Positions 12,100 to 23,640 of a stretch of 64,000 nucleotides of DNA are shown one piece after another. Within the stretch, counting starts at the first letter, position 1. Every line of letters starts with the position of its first letter. The notes beneath the pieces were generated by a model, which did not search any database, was not told where the DNA came from, and saw only the letters and a program-made list of their open reading frames with translations. Position numbers and translations under genes: made by a program. The stretch is taken from positions 2,489,501 to 2,553,500 of the forward strand of contig CM057475.1 of the NCBI GenBank assembly GCA_030035585.1, read 5' to 3'. Origin of the DNA: Dugong dugon. Taxonomy: Eukaryota > Chordata > Mammalia > Sirenia > Dugongidae.

Positions 12100-12640
12100 G
12101 CAGTTCTTGTCCCCGCATGTGCCCCTAAGCAGCACAGCAATTTAGCGCGGGCCCGGGCACGTGCGAAATCCCACGTGCCACTCTCTCCGCCCGCTTCATA
12201 GGCTACACCTTATCCCGCGGGGGCTGACGGGAGCTGGCGTTCCCGGCGGCCTGTGCGCAAGTAAGCTCCCGGGCGTGGTCTTCGTGCTTGGCTGTCTCCC
12301 GCGGACATGGTAGCAGCCTGTCCAGGTGTTGCTGCCGAAGTGCACGTCCGGCGCGGCCGTGGAGGCTGCGGGGGTGCGTGGAGGGTATAGCGCGGTGAAG
12401 GGGGCCCGCGCGGCTGGGACTACGGGAGCCGTGGGGTTCGAAAACGGGCGGGCGCGGACGGGCGAGTTGGGAGCGTGGCCCGTCAGGGGCGCCGGGAAAG
12501 GACCGGGCAGCCAGAGAGAGCGCGGTCGCCAGCCCCTTCCTTGAGGCGCCGCTGGGCGCGTTCCATAGAGGGGGCGGGGCGCTGACCCGGGTTCGATTCC
12601 GCGGCGCTCCTCAGGGAAGACCTGGCTCCTTTTGTGGGCT
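12100..12640 (+). promoter_or_regulatory. CpG-island promoter of the KRAB zinc-finger locus
   Basis: This is the only G/C- and CpG-rich stretch in the window (dense cg dinucleotides from 12140 to 12610), set in A/T-rich DNA and with no TATA box. It lies 1.9 kb upstream of the start-codon exon in the same direction, where the promoter of a KRAB zinc-finger gene is expected. A strong donor-like site, 'gcgcaa|gtaagc', is at 12261, so a first non-coding exon could end at 12260. The minus-strand frame 12196-12675 across it is a proline/arginine-rich G/C artefact. The promoter call is an inference from composition and position. Confidence 0.75.
12261..12266 (+). other. Candidate splice donor ending a non-coding exon 1
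   Basis: The sequence gcaagtaagc fits the donor consensus, and it lies inside the CpG island on the strand of the downstream KRAB exons. The 5' end of the exon cannot be fixed without transcript data. Confidence 0.4.
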
Positions 12641-13152
12641 TCTCTGCTCTTAGAACGACGGCATATGTAAAGCATTAAGCCTAGTTCTTGGTAGTTAATG
12701 ATTAAAGAGCTGTTACTTTCAATTGATAATTGTTTGACTTTTCACAACCGTGAGGTGGGGATAACTAGCCCACTTTAGCAAATACGAAAACAGGCTCGGA
12801 GAGGTGACTGATATACCCAAAATCACACACCAGCAGGTGAGGGAGTAGGTTGGAAATCCAGATCTGTCCAAATGCCATGTTGCTGCTAATGGGACACTCC
12901 GCCTCGATGCCAGCATTAGGCCTTTCACACTCCCGAGTGGCACAGGTGCCTTTTGGCTACTCTCGGGTGGCCTGGGTTCAGAGTTCAGTAATTGAGGGTA
13001 TGCTCTCCTCCTACTTTTCTAGCTTGGGTGTCCAGCTGCCCTGGTTTGACCCTATAGAAGGGTCTCGTCTGGGCTTCTAGGGACAGCGACTATCCAGAGT
13101 CAGATTAGGGGTCTTGTATAAAGGTTCCAACTAAATGATTTTGTCCTCTAGG
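12641..13152 (+). other. Probable intron, no element recognised
   Basis: Moderate G/C sequence without a recognised repeat. It ends in a good polypyrimidine-acceptor pattern, 'gattttgtcctctag', at 13152. Confidence 0.4.
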
Positions 13153-13453
13153 TCCCCGACCCATCTCCCTTGGAAAGCAGTTCTAGGGAGATAATTGGGA
13201 AGGCACTGAAGGAACCAGAATCCTACCTGGAAGAAAACACGTCAGTGACCTTAGATCTCTCACCAGAGCTGCAGAGCAGAAGTGGAAGAGCCCCTGAAGG
13301 AACAGATTCTAGATTTACAAGGCTAAAAGCAATTTTTGATCCCCATGTGCCAAATGAGCGAGACTTCAGAAGCCATATTTGAAGCCATCACAGCTTTGTG
13401 ACAGTGGAAGTTCAGAGCCAGGCCTCAGCAGGGAGGTGGGCTGGCTGAGAGAG
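13153..13453 (+). other. Candidate exon between promoter and start-codon exon
   Basis: This 301-nt stretch lies between an acceptor (tttgtcctctag, ending 13152) and a strong donor (gag|gtgagt, at 13454). One frame is open from the acceptor to a TGA at 13380-13382: about 76 codons, charged, including ESYLEENTSVTLDLSPELQ and DPHVPNERDF. It has no ATG near its start and I recognise no domain. It could be a 5' untranslated exon of the KRAB locus, an alternative last exon of another transcript, or an exon-like chance pattern. Its composition and splice signals are better than its neighbours', but expression is unproven. Confidence 0.35.
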
Positions 13454-13569
13454 GTGAGTGAAGGGTGGCTGCTTGAGCTGTACAGGAAATGTCACTTCTT
13501 TGTGGCTGCTTGGCCTGGCCAGGAGGAATCCTCACCATGGCTGAGGAAATTCTATTTAACCCTCCCTAC

Positions 13570-13772
13570 ACAGCCTACTGTGCTGCCTGGGTGGCAGCCT
13601 CCGAAAGGTTGGCAGTTTGAACCTACCCAGTGGCACTGTGGAGGAAAGGCCTGGTGATCAGCTTTTGTAAAGATTACAGCCACACAAATCCTATGGAGCA
13701 GTTCTACTCTGTAACACGTGGGGTCGCCATGAGTCGGAGTCCACTTGATGGCAACGGGTTTTTTTTTTTTTA
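13570..13772 (+). mobile_element. AfroSINE-type SINE, long form
   Basis: A decayed tRNA-like head (ctgcctgggtggcagcc), the middle block (tcagcttttgtaaagattacagcc) and the RTE-like tail (ggggtcgccatgagtcggag, gatggcaacggg) are followed by a T run at 13760. Confidence 0.8.
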
Positions 13773-14501
13773 AGACCCACACATCTTTTGTTCTCCACTC
13801 ACATTTACAGATCCTGGGCTCGAATATGGTTTCTGTCCATATATTTGGCATTATTCTGATCTTAGAACCACAAAATGATAGTGTAGGAAGGGTATACGAG
13901 GTTTGTTTATTTCTGCCTCTTATCAAAGTTGAAGAATATGGAGCCTGAGAGAGTAAAATAATTCTTCTGAGTCGCTCATTTGTTACTGATTAAGTCAAGA
14001 GTGTCTTGGTTTCTTGATTCCAAAGATGTCTTCTTTGCACACTTAAAAGAAGTTTCTTATCAAAAGATTATGAAATTGTAGTCTGCTTAGAACAAGCATT
14101 TAAAAAAATCTTATATTAAAGCTCTCATTTTCTTTTTCAAAGTTTCTATAAATTATTCAACTTTAACAGTATTCTCAGTATTAATGGGAAAACAGATGAA
14201 TAATACAGTCTGGATGTCTGTGAATTGGTTCTGTGTTTTAATTTTTTTGTATGTGCCTCAGTAAGAGGGAGACATAAATTGTTAATAAATCAGTGGGGTG
14301 CATATCCTTGCTTCCCCCCAGTGAAAAATTGGATTTCTAAGCTCTATGTGATCTTGTCAGCGATACACCTCCACATTGTTCAAACAGCCTCTTTTGTGAG
14401 TGCTGAGGCAGGTGACTCCAGGACTTGCAGGCAGGCCAAGTCATTTCTGACTTCATTCTTCCTTCCTTCTCCCCCAGCTCCACTGTCACACTTCTCCACA
14501 G
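13773..14501 (+). other. Intron, no element recognised
   Basis: A/T-rich DNA without a recognisable repeat. It ends in two consecutive pyrimidine-rich acceptors, at 14477 (cttctcccccag) and 14501 (cttctccacag), either of which could start the next exon. Confidence 0.4.
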
Positions 14502-14521
14502 CTTTCCAGAACCAGCAGAAA

Positions 14522-14536
14522 ATGAACAGATCCCAG
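14522..14536 (+). CDS. KRAB zinc-finger locus, start-codon exon (MNRSQ)
   Basis: The exon starts at 14478 or 14502 (two usable acceptors). It carries a short leader and the first five codons, ATG AAC AGA TCC CAG, and ends at the donor 'cag|gttagt'. It ends in phase 0, and the KRAB-A exon opens in phase 0 with Gly-Arg-Val-Ser-Phe. An N-terminus of Met-Asn-Lys/Arg-Ser-Gln before the KRAB box is, as I remember it, typical of ZNF248-like genes. The start codon is chosen because the exon contains no other ATG and the splice phase fits. The following intron of 33,544 bp is filled with transposable elements. Confidence 0.75.
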
Positions 14537-14589
14537 GTTAGTTATTTTTATTCCCTACTTTATTTACAGTGATTTGTATGAGGATTTTA

Positions 14590-14858
14590 TTTTATTGTTG
14601 TGCTTTAAGTGAAAGTTTATAATTCAAGTTAATCTCTCATACAAAAATTTATACATACATTGTTATGTGACCCTAGTTCCCCACCCGCCGCCGTATTGTG
14701 ACAGCACACTCCTGTTTTCCACCCCGGATTTCCCGTGTCCATTTACCCAGCTCCTGACCCTCTCTCCCTTCTCATCTCACCTCTGGACAGGAGCTGCCCA
14801 TTTAGTCTCATGTATGTACTTGAGCTGAGAAGCACACTTCATGAGTATCATTTTATGT
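14590..14858 (-). mobile_element. 5'-truncated L1 3' end, antisense
   Basis: The antisense L1 3' UTR (gtgctttaagtgaaagttta ... ttgagctgagaagcacac) is bounded by imperfect duplications: gtatgaggatttta at 14576-14589 and gtgtgagcatttta at 14859-14872 (12 of 14 bases match). It is the same subfamily as 8359, 16269 and 55284. Confidence 0.8.
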
Positions 14859-15093
14859 GTGTGAGCATTTTAAATGTGAGAACGTTAGGATGGAAATATA
14901 GAAATTGATACAGATCAACAGGGAATATATGTAGTAGCAGATTAATAATAGAATGATGTCGTACAGTGTGTAGATACATCCACATTTTGTAATCTCACAG
15001 TTATCAAAATTGAGCTGCAAATTTGTCTCTGATCTTCCTGATAGTTATGGCAAAGCGCAGACATTTTCTGTTACGTGGGTTACGTTTTCCATA

Positions 15094-15225
15094 AGGAGAA
15101 ACTATATCAATTGTTAATGGGACATGAAGACTTCCTGGCATTGAAGTCTAAAACGTTTCTTTCTTGCACTGCATATGAGTATACAACCTTCCAATAACTT
15201 CCCTGAATGCAGTGCAGCCTCTTTC
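15094..15225 (+). repeat. Local sequence duplicated inside L1 copy B
   Basis: These 132 bp are found again, with about two substitutions and one 15-bp deletion, at 17595-17711 inside an L1 3' UTR. I recognise no repeat family here, so this is probably the source copy. The surrounding 14873-15310 has no other recognised element. Confidence 0.85.
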
Positions 15226-15312
15226 ATTTGGTAATTCTTCAGTGGAAGCAGAGGACTCTAGAGCTGAGGAAGAACTCAGTGAATGTAGATTTTCAGGGAA
15301 TCAGAACATCAT

Positions 15313-15470
15313 GGTTCTGTGCTGTCCAGTACAGTAGCCACTAGTCATGTGGATATTTAAATTTAATTAACAGTTAAAATTTAGTTTCTGAGTTTCTGCA
15401 GCAGCATTATAAGTACTTAGTTGCCACATGTGGCTGGTGGCTATCATACTGGGCAGCACGGCCCTAGACC
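15313..15470. mobile_element. MER5A-like hAT-Charlie MITE
   Basis: Near-palindromic ends (gtgctgtccagtacagtagc and ctatcatactgggcagcac), with an internal 'agccactagtcatgtgg' and a central A/T-rich part, match the mammalian MER5A pattern. Non-autonomous, no coding capacity. Confidence 0.8.
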
Positions 15471-16252
15471 ATTTTTCTGATATTCCTGCTCGCTCCAGGA
15501 ATAAAACCTAGAGTATCTGAAGGAAGGAATGGAATGCATCTCCTTGAGATTATTTCTGTAAGTGATCCACCCTCTTCACCATTTAGGCTGTATTAATGGT
15601 TGGCACAGACAGTTGAGAGTGATAATCTCTGGCACTTGTGTTTGTAATTCTAACTCAGACCATTCTTCCTTTTTCCTTTCTGCTTCCCTTAATCTCTTTG
15701 GTAAGTCACAATGGTGTAATTATAGACAAAGATGGATGTTTTCTAGTGCCTCCTGTCTCACTGACACTACTTACTAACCAGTTTCTCCTGAGAGTCTTCT
15801 TCATGGTTTCTGTGACACCACGCTTCTGGCTCTGTGCCTTTGTCTGAAAATGTTCTGTTTTGTGGTGCTTTCATCATCTTGCCCTGAAACATTGTTATCC
15901 CCAGGTGACTACCCTGGTTCCTCTACTTCTTCCTATTCTTGTTGTCCCTAGCAGATTCCATCTTCTCTGTGGTTGTAGCTGGAAGCAGTTTCTGGGATTC
16001 CAGAGTCTGTGCCTCCTGTCTGGTCCTTGGCTTCAGCTAGGACACACGTGCAATTTGTTGCTGTCCTCTCTGTGTCACTTGTCCAAAAGGTATCCCAGCT
16101 CAGCAGATCCAGCATGAAAACGCTCAGGTTCTTTTATTCTTTGTCAAATGTTAACTCCACTTAGCCAGTCATCCAAGTGACAGAGAGCAAGATTTGTCCT
16201 AAACCATTCCCTATCTCAGTTCCCAGTCCATCTACTCGGTCATTCACTTTTG
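15471..16252 (+). other. Intron, no element recognised
   Basis: Pyrimidine-rich single-copy-looking DNA. The small open frames at 15562-15777 and 15860-16117 have no domain or conserved motif and are not annotated as genes. Confidence 0.4.
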
Positions 16253-16268
16253 TTCCTTTTAAATTCTT

Positions 16269-16537
16269 TTTTTTTTTTTTTTTGTGGTTAAATGAAGTTT
16301 ACATTTCAAGTTAGTCTCCCATACGAAATTTTTTTTACATACATTGTTATGAGACCCTGATTGCTCACCCCATTCTGCGACAGCACGCTCCTCCTTTCTG
16401 CCCCTGATTTCGCATGACCATTCAACCAGCTCCTCTCTCTGCCTTCCCGTCTCACCTCTGGACAGAAGCTGCCCCTTTGGTCTCTTGTACCTACTTGACT
16501 AAGAGGCACACTCTTCATGAGTATCACTTTATGTTGT
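16269..16537 (-). mobile_element. 5'-truncated L1 3' end, antisense
   Basis: A T-run and then antisense L1 3' UTR (gttaaatgaagtttacattt ... tcatgagtatcactttat). The flanks are near-perfect duplications: ttccttttaaattctt at 16253-16268 and ttcctttaaattctt at 16538-16552, differing by one T. Confidence 0.85.
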
Positions 16538-16552
16538 TTCCTTTAAATTCTT

Positions 16553-17305
16553 AATACTTCGTAAATCTTTTCTCTTTCATCCCTTCTAGTCCACCATACC
16601 TTCATCTTCTCTTCTCTGGATCAGTCTGTGTACCTCTTTTTTCTAGCACCTCAAGCCTGTTTTCAACAATTTGTCTAAAATGTTAATCAGTCACTGTTGT
16701 GAATAGCATTTCATCGATTTCCAGACATCTGCAGTGTAAAGTCCACGATCCTGTGACATACAAGGCTGCTGCTGACATAATGACAAGTTCCTATTTCCCA
16801 TCGTCAGATACCTACCATGGCCTGTCTATTAGCGAACAATGAATTACTGCAACTGTGGTGTGTTATGTTTCTACTGTGGATTGCCTTGTTTATATATTAG
16901 TCTATTTTTTTCTATTTTTGGTAAGAATTCTTTATGTAATTTGGATAGTAATCTTTTTTCTCTAATTTGTATTGCACATATTGTTCCTTAGTATTTTCCT
17001 TGTTCTTAACAAGGAAATACCTTAGGTAATAAAATTTTAAATTGTGATACACTTAATGGATTTTTAAGATTTTTAAAAGAATTTCTTTTGATAAGATCAT
17101 GATGATACCCTGCTGTATTTTTGTCTAATAATAGTAAAGTCTTGTTTTTTTCAAAATATTGTTAATCTGTCTGATCTCTTTATATTTTTAGTGTGTTGTG
17201 CGGATGGGGTTTATTTTTTCCATAGGAAAGCCAGTTGTTCTGTATCCAATTATTATTTTCATTTCCTCAGTGAACTGTAAAGTTACATATGCATGTATTT
17301 CTTTT
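16553..17305 (-). other. A/T-rich intron with probable old LINE remnants
   Basis: 16553-16860 is unassigned. 16880-17290 resembles heavily decayed L1 3' sequence on the minus strand, but I cannot place it with confidence. 17292-17305 is the left target duplication of L1 copy B. Confidence 0.3.
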
Positions 17306-17594
17306 TAAGTTTTTTTAATTGTACTTTAGATGAAGGTTTACGGAACAAATAGTTTCTCGTTAAACAGTACACATATTGTTTTCTGACATTGGTTAACAAC
17401 CCCACAACATGTCAACACTCTCCCTTCTCAACCTTAGGTTCCCTGTTACTAGCTTTCCTGTCCCCTTCTGCCTTTTAGTCCTTGTCCTGGGCTGTTGTGC
17501 CGCATTAGTCTCGTTTTGTTTTATCGGCCTGTCTAATCTTTGGCTGAAGGGTGAACCTTGGGAGTGACTACATTACTCAGCCAAAAGGGGGTTC

Positions 17595-17711
17595 AGGAGA
17601 AACTATGTCAGTTGTTAATGGGACATGAAGACTTCCTGGCATTGAAGTCTAAAACGTTTCTTTCTTGCACAACCTTCCAATAACTTCCCTGAATGCAGTG
17701 CAGCCTCTTTC
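17595..17711 (+). repeat. Insertion copied from 15094-15225
   Basis: Within the L1 3' UTR, between ...aaagggggttc and ggattctccagtctc, lies a near-identical copy of upstream intron sequence. Copies A and C have normal L1 sequence at this point. The copy lacks 15 bases (15161-15175 or the equivalent), lost between 'cac' and 'aac'. Gene conversion or templated break repair is the likely cause. Confidence 0.85.
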
Positions 17712-18529
17712 CGGGATTCTCCAGTCTCTGTCAGGCCAGTAAGTCTGGTCTTTTTTTGTGAGTTAGAATTTTGTTCTACATATTCTACAGCTCTGTCTGG
17801 GACGCTGTTTTGTGATCCCTGTCAGAACAGTCAGTGGTGGTAGCTGGGCACCATCCCGTTGTACTGGACTCAGTCTGGTGGAGGCCCTGGTGGTTGTAGT
17901 CCATTAATCCTTTGGACTGATCTTTCCCTTGTGTCTTACTTTCTTCATTCTCCTTTGCTCCCAAAGGAGTGAGACCAGTGGAGTATTTTAGATGGCTGCT
18001 CACAGGCTTTTAAGACCCCAGATGCTATTCACCAAGATAGAATGTAGAACATTGTCTTTATAAACTGTGTTGTGCCAGTTGAGCTAGATTTTCCCTGAGA
18101 CCATGGTCCCCACAGCCCTCAGCCCAGCACTTCAGTCCCTCAGGGAGTTAGGATGTGTCTGTGGAGCTTCCATGACCTTACCTTGTACAGCTTGTGCTGG
18201 CTTCCCCAGTAATGTGTACTGTCTTACCCTTCACCAAAGTTACCCTGTATCTATTATCTATTTAGTATTTCCCCCCTACCACTCCCCTCCCTCGTAACCA
18301 TCAAAGATTGTTTCTTTTTTTGTATAAACCTTTTTATGAATTTTTACAGTAGTTGTCTCATACAATATTTGTCCTTTTGTGATTCACTTATTTCACTCAG
18401 CATAATGCTGTCCGGATTCATCCATGTTGTGAGATGCTTCTCAGATTCATCATTGTTCTTTATCGTTGCATAATACTCCATTGTGTGTATTTACCGTAGT
18501 TCGTTTATCCATTCATCTGTTGCTGAGCA

Positions 18530-21500
18530 TCTAGGTTGTTTCTAACTTTTTGCTGTTGTGAACAATGCTGCAGTGAACATGGGTGTGCATATGTCTATTC
18601 ACGTGATGGCTCTTATTTCTCTAGGGTATATTCCTAGGAGTGGTTTTACTGGACCACATGGTATTTCTATTTCTAGCTTTCTAAGAAAGTGCCATATTGT
18701 TTTCCAAAATGGTTGTATCATTTTGTATTCCCACCAGCAGTGCATGATAGTTCCGATCTGCCCACAGTCTCTCCAATATTTGTTATTTCCAGTTTTTTTT
18801 GATTTGTGCCAGTAATGCCAGGGTGAGATGGTATCTCATAGTGGTTTTGATTTGCTTTTCTCTAATGGCTAGTGATTGAGAGCATTTCCTCATGTGTCTG
18901 TTGGCCGCTTTAATGTCTTCCTTGGTGAAGAGTCTGTTCATTTCCTTTGCCCATTTTTTAATTGGATTATTTGTCTTTTTGTTGTAGAGTGTTGGATTTT
19001 CTTATAGATTTTAGAGATTAGACCTTTGTCTGGTTTTTAATGTCCAGAATTTTTTCCCAGTCTGTAGGTTCTCTTTTTAGTCTTTTGGTGAAGTCTTTTG
19101 ATGAGCATGAGTGTTTAATTTTTAGAAGATCCCAGTTATCTAGCTTATCTTCTAGAGTTGGTATGTTGTTGCTTATGGTTTGTATTCTGTTAATGCTGTA
19201 TTTTAGGGCCTCTAGCATTGATCCTATTTTTTCTTCTATGAGCTTTATAGTTTTTGGCTTTATATTTAGGTCTTCAATCCATTTTGAATTAGTTTTTTTA
19301 TATGGTGTGAGGTATGCATCCTGTTTCATTTTTTTGCAGGTGGACATCCAGTTTTGCCAGAACCATTTGTTAAAAAGACTGTTCCCCATTTGATGGACTT
19401 TGGGCCCTTGTCGAAGATCAGGTGACTGTAGGTGTATGGCTTTACACCTGGGTTCTCAGTTCTGTTCCATTGGTCAGTGTATCTGTCATTGTACCATTAC
19501 CAGGCTGTTTTGACTACTGTAGCTGTATAGTAGGTTCTGAGGTCAGTTAGTGCGAAACCTCCTACTTTCTTCTTCTTCTTTGGTAGTGCTTTACTTGTCA
19601 GGAGCTTCTTCACTTTCCACATAAAGTTAATTATTGATTTTTCCATCTCTTTAAAGAATGTTGTTGGTATTTTGGTTGGGATTGCATTGTATTTGTAAAT
19701 TGCTCGGGTAGAATTGTCATTTTCACAATGTTGAGTGAACCTATCCATGAGCACGGTATGTTTTTCCATTTATGTAGATCCCTTTGGGTTTCTTACAGTA
19801 GTGTTTTGTAGTTATCTTTGTATAGGTCTTCTACATCTCTGGTTAGTTTTGTTCCTAAGAATTGTATTTTTTTAGGGGCTATTATAAATGGTATTGTTTT
19901 CCTGGTTTCCTTTTCATTGTTCTTTTTGTTGGTATATAAGAATCCAACTGATTTTTGTATCTTGTATCCTGCTACTCTGCTGAATCTTTCTATTAGTTCC
20001 AGTAGTTTTCTCATGGAGTCTTTAGGGTTTTCTATGTATAGTATCATATCATCTACAAATAGGGACAGTTTAACTTCTTCATTACCAATTTGGGCGCCCT
20101 TTATTTCTGTTTCTTGCCTTATTGCTCTAGCTAGGACTTCCAGCACAGTGCTAAATACGAGTGGTGATAAAGGGCATCTTTGTCTTGTTCCTGTTCTCAG
20201 GGGGAATGTTTTCAGCCTGTCTCCATTAAGAATGGTGTTCGCTGTTGGTTTTGCATAGATGCCCTTTATTATGTTGAGAAATTGCTCTTCTATACCTATT
20301 TTATTGAGAGTTTTTATCAGGATTGGGTGTTGGACTTTGTCGAATGCCTTTTCTGCATCAATGGATGATCATTTGATTCTTTTCTTTCCTTTTGTTGATG
20401 TGGTGGATTACATTGATTGATTTCTAGTGTTGAGTCTCCTTGCATACCTGGTATGAGTCCTACTTGGTCGTGGTTTATTATTTTTTCTGATATGATGCTG
20501 AACTCTGTTGGCTAAAATTTTGTTGAGAATTGTTTTGCATCTATATTCATGAGAGATACTGGTTTGTAATTTTCTTTTTTTGTGGCGTCTTTGCCTGGTT
20601 TTTGTATCAGGGTTATGCTGCCTTTATAGAATGAGTTTGGAAGTGTCGCTTCCTTTTCTGTGTTCTTTAATAGTTTGAGTAGTACTGGTGTAAACTCTTC
20701 TCAGAATGTTTGGTCAGATTCTCCAGTGAAACTGTCTGGGCCAGGATTTTTTTTTTTGTTGGGAGTTTTTTTTAATTACCTTTTCAATTTCTTCTCTTGT
20801 TATGGGTCTGTTAAGATTTTCAACATCACTTTGTGTTAGTTTGGATAGATAGTGTGTTTCTAGAAAGTTATCCATTTCCTCTAGGTTTTCAAATTTATTG
20901 GAGTATAGTTTTTCATAACACTCTGTTATGATCCATTTCATTTCACTTAGGTCTGTTGTAATGTCCCCCATTTCATTTCTTATTTGGGTTTTTTCTTGTT
21001 TTTCTTTTGTCACTTTGGCCAGTGGTTTGTTGAGTTTGTTGATCCTTTCAAAGAACCAACTTCTGGCTTTGTTGATTCTTTGTATTGTTTTTCTGTTCTC
21101 TATTGCATTTATTTCTGCTCTGATATTTATTATTTCCTTTCTTCTTGTGGCTGTGGCCTTTTTTTGATATTCTTTTTCTCTTTGTTCGAGTTCTATAGTT
21201 AATGTTTTGATTGTGTCTCTTCTTTTTTGATGTGTGCATCTATTGCTGTAAATTATTCTCTGAGGACTGCCTTGCTGTGTCCCAAAGGTTTTTGTATTAT
21301 GTGTTTTCATTTTTGTTTGATTCTAGGAATTTTTTGATTCCATCTCTGATGTCTTCTGTTACCCAGTCATTTGTAAGCAGGGTGTTATTCAGTTTCCATG
21401 TAATTGGTTTTCTTTCCTTGCTCTTCCTGTTGTTAATTTCTACCTTGATGGTGGTGTGGTCAGAGGAGATACTTTGTATTATATCAGTGTTTTGGATTTT

Positions 21501-22144
21501 GTTGAGGGTTGCTCTGTGGCCTACGATGTGGTCTATTCTGGAGAACGTTCCATGTGTGTTGGAAAAGAATGTGTACTTTGCAGCTGTTGAGTGTAGTTTT
21601 TTATATATGTCTATGAGGTGAAGTTGGCTGACTGTGTCCCTTAGGTCTTCTGTATCTTTGTTGAGTTTCTTTCTAGATGTTCTGTCCTTTACTGAGAATG
21701 GTGTGTTGAAGTTTCCTACTATTATAGTGGAACTGTCAATTTCTCTTTTCAGTGCTGTTAAAGAGTTTGTTATATGTATTTTAGAGCCCTGTCATTGGGT
21801 TGGTAGATGTTTATTAGGGTTATGTTTTCATGACATATCATCTGTTTAGTCGCTATATAGTGTCCTGCTTTGTCTTTTATAGTGGATTTTGTTTTAAAGT
21901 CTCTTTTATCTGAGATTAGTATTGCCACTCCTACTCTTTTTTGGTAGCTGTTTGCTTGATATATATTTTTCCATACTTTGATTTTTATTAAATTTACATT
22001 TTTGTTTCTAAGGTTTGTCTCTTGTAGACAGCATATTGATGGATCCTGTATTTTTATTCGTTCTGTCAATCTTGCTTTTTGAGTGCATTTAGACCATTTA
22101 CATTCAGTGTAATTACTGATAGGTGTTGAGTTCCTTGCTGTCAT
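18530..22144 (-). pseudogene. L1 ORF2p remnant (copy B)
   Basis: Minus-strand frame from 22144. The endonuclease start shows ICCLQETNLRNKNVN and RVGVAILISDKRDF (22144-21770). A stretch at 21310-20714 links endonuclease and reverse transcriptase. The catalytic region ([15 protein letters not shown]) is at 20146-19793, with the Ala of the FADD box replaced by Val, and the thumb and C-terminal pieces are at 19769-19497 and 19389-19018. Several frame changes and stops separate the parts. The FVDD box is a further sign of an inactive copy. Confidence 0.9.
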
Positions 22145-22559
22145 TTTGTGGTGCTGATGTTTTCTTTGTCCTCTTACTCTCTGGTGCTGAATTCCTTTTG
22201 TTTGTGGATTTTTTTTTTTTTCATTTCTTTTGTTTTTGTAGGTTTTGTTTTTTCTGAGACTTTATGTTTTTCTTCTTTGTTTTGATGAGAAGGTTAGTTA
22301 ACTTTCTTTGTGGGTACCTTGTAATTTACCCTTATCTTCCTAGGTTTGAACCAGTCTATTATTACTTGATATCACCTTGCCTTCCTCTCCATTAGACGGT
22401 TCTATACCTACACCGTTTATTCCCTGTTTTATTATTGTGATGTTCTTTGTCATTTACGGATTAACCTCACTCGTTCCTTGTTTTAATTCTTTTGGTTTTG
22501 GATAGTCATTGAGAGTTCATTTCCTAGGTTGGTATCTGGCTGGTATGATCTTGCATCCT

Positions 22560-23640
22560 AGATTCAGCCTGGGGTCTGATGTTTGTTCTCAGACCGAAGG
22601 ACTCCATTTAATAAGTCTTGTAGGTTTGGTTTTTACATAGTCCGTTAATTTCTGTTTATTTGGGAATGTCCTAATTTTACCATCATATATGAAAGAGAAT
22701 TTTTCAGGATATATTACTGTTGCCTGGCAGTTTTTTTCTTTGAGGGTTACATACGTGTATGTATATACACACATATGCATATATGTATACATACGTATGT
22801 GTGTGTATGTATATATGTGTATATATATACATATGCCTTCTTGCCTGCATGGTTTCTGCTGAATAATCTGAGCTTGGTCTTATTGTTTCTCCTCTGTATG
22901 TGCGGTTTCGTTTTTCTTGAGCTTTCTTTGTCTTTGGTTTAATGAGTGATATGATACGCCTTGGTGATTTTCTTTTGGGGTCTATCCTGTATGGGGTTCG
23001 TTGAGCTTCTTGGATGGTCAGCTTTACATCTTTCATGATATTGGGGAAGTTTTCTGTCAGCAGTTCTTCAGTGATCCTCTGTGTTTTCTGCTTTCTCCCC
23101 CTGTTCCGGAATTCCGATCACTTGCAGATTTTTGCTTTTAATTGTATCCCACATAATTCTCAGGGTTTCTTCATTTTTCTTCGTTCTTTTTTCTGATTTT
23201 TCCTGAGTTGTATCCAAGTGTTTGTCTTTCAGTGTTGCTGATCCTGTTTTCCATCGTTTCAAACCTGCTTCTCAGCCCTTCTGTGACACTGTCCATTTCT
23301 GAAATCTTGTTTATCTTTTGGATTTCTAATTACTGTTTTTGTATGACTTCTAGTTGTGAATTTATTTTGTCATTTCTTTCCTGCATTATTTTCCTAAATT
23401 CTTCCATTGTTTTGCTTGTATTTTCCATGAATTTATCTGACGTTTCTATGAATTTGTCTATTTCCTCATTTTTGTCTGCGTTTTGCTTCAACTCTTGGAT
23501 AGCTCTGAATATTAGAGACGTGAATTCCCTATCCATTACTTCTAGTGCCTTTTCTTCTACTGGAAAGTCATCTGGTTTTTTTTTTTTTTTTTTTTTTTTT
23601 TGGTTACCTAATGGAACCATCTGGTCCCTTTTTTTTATGT
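22560..23640 (-). pseudogene. L1 ORF1p remnant (copy B)
   Basis: Minus strand: a coiled-coil part at about 23620-23200 (KTMEEFRKIMQERNDKINSQ), the RNA-binding part at 23200-22900 (LTIQEAQRTPYRIDPKRKSP) and a C-terminal part near 22740-22620 (EKFSFIYDGKIRTFPNKQKL). The frame is shifted more than once, a T run interrupts the start at 23577-23600, and a microsatellite cuts the C-terminal domain. Confidence 0.85.
22741..22835. repeat. Purine-pyrimidine microsatellite inside L1 ORF1
   Basis: About 95 bp of mixed (TA), (CA/TG) and tatg repeats (acatacgtgtatgtatatac and similar). It replaces part of the ORF1 C-terminal domain, which the other two L1 copies keep. Confidence 0.9.

Noticed and set aside
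12590..12600. Perfect tRNA B-box (ggttcgattcc) in the CpG island
   Set aside because: No A box at the right distance and no cloverleaf around it; probably chance in G/C-rich DNA.
12196..12675. 159-codon minus-strand open frame in the CpG island
   Set aside because: G/C-rich DNA rarely has stops. The frame is Pro/Arg/Ala-rich without a domain, and it opposes the KRAB gene.
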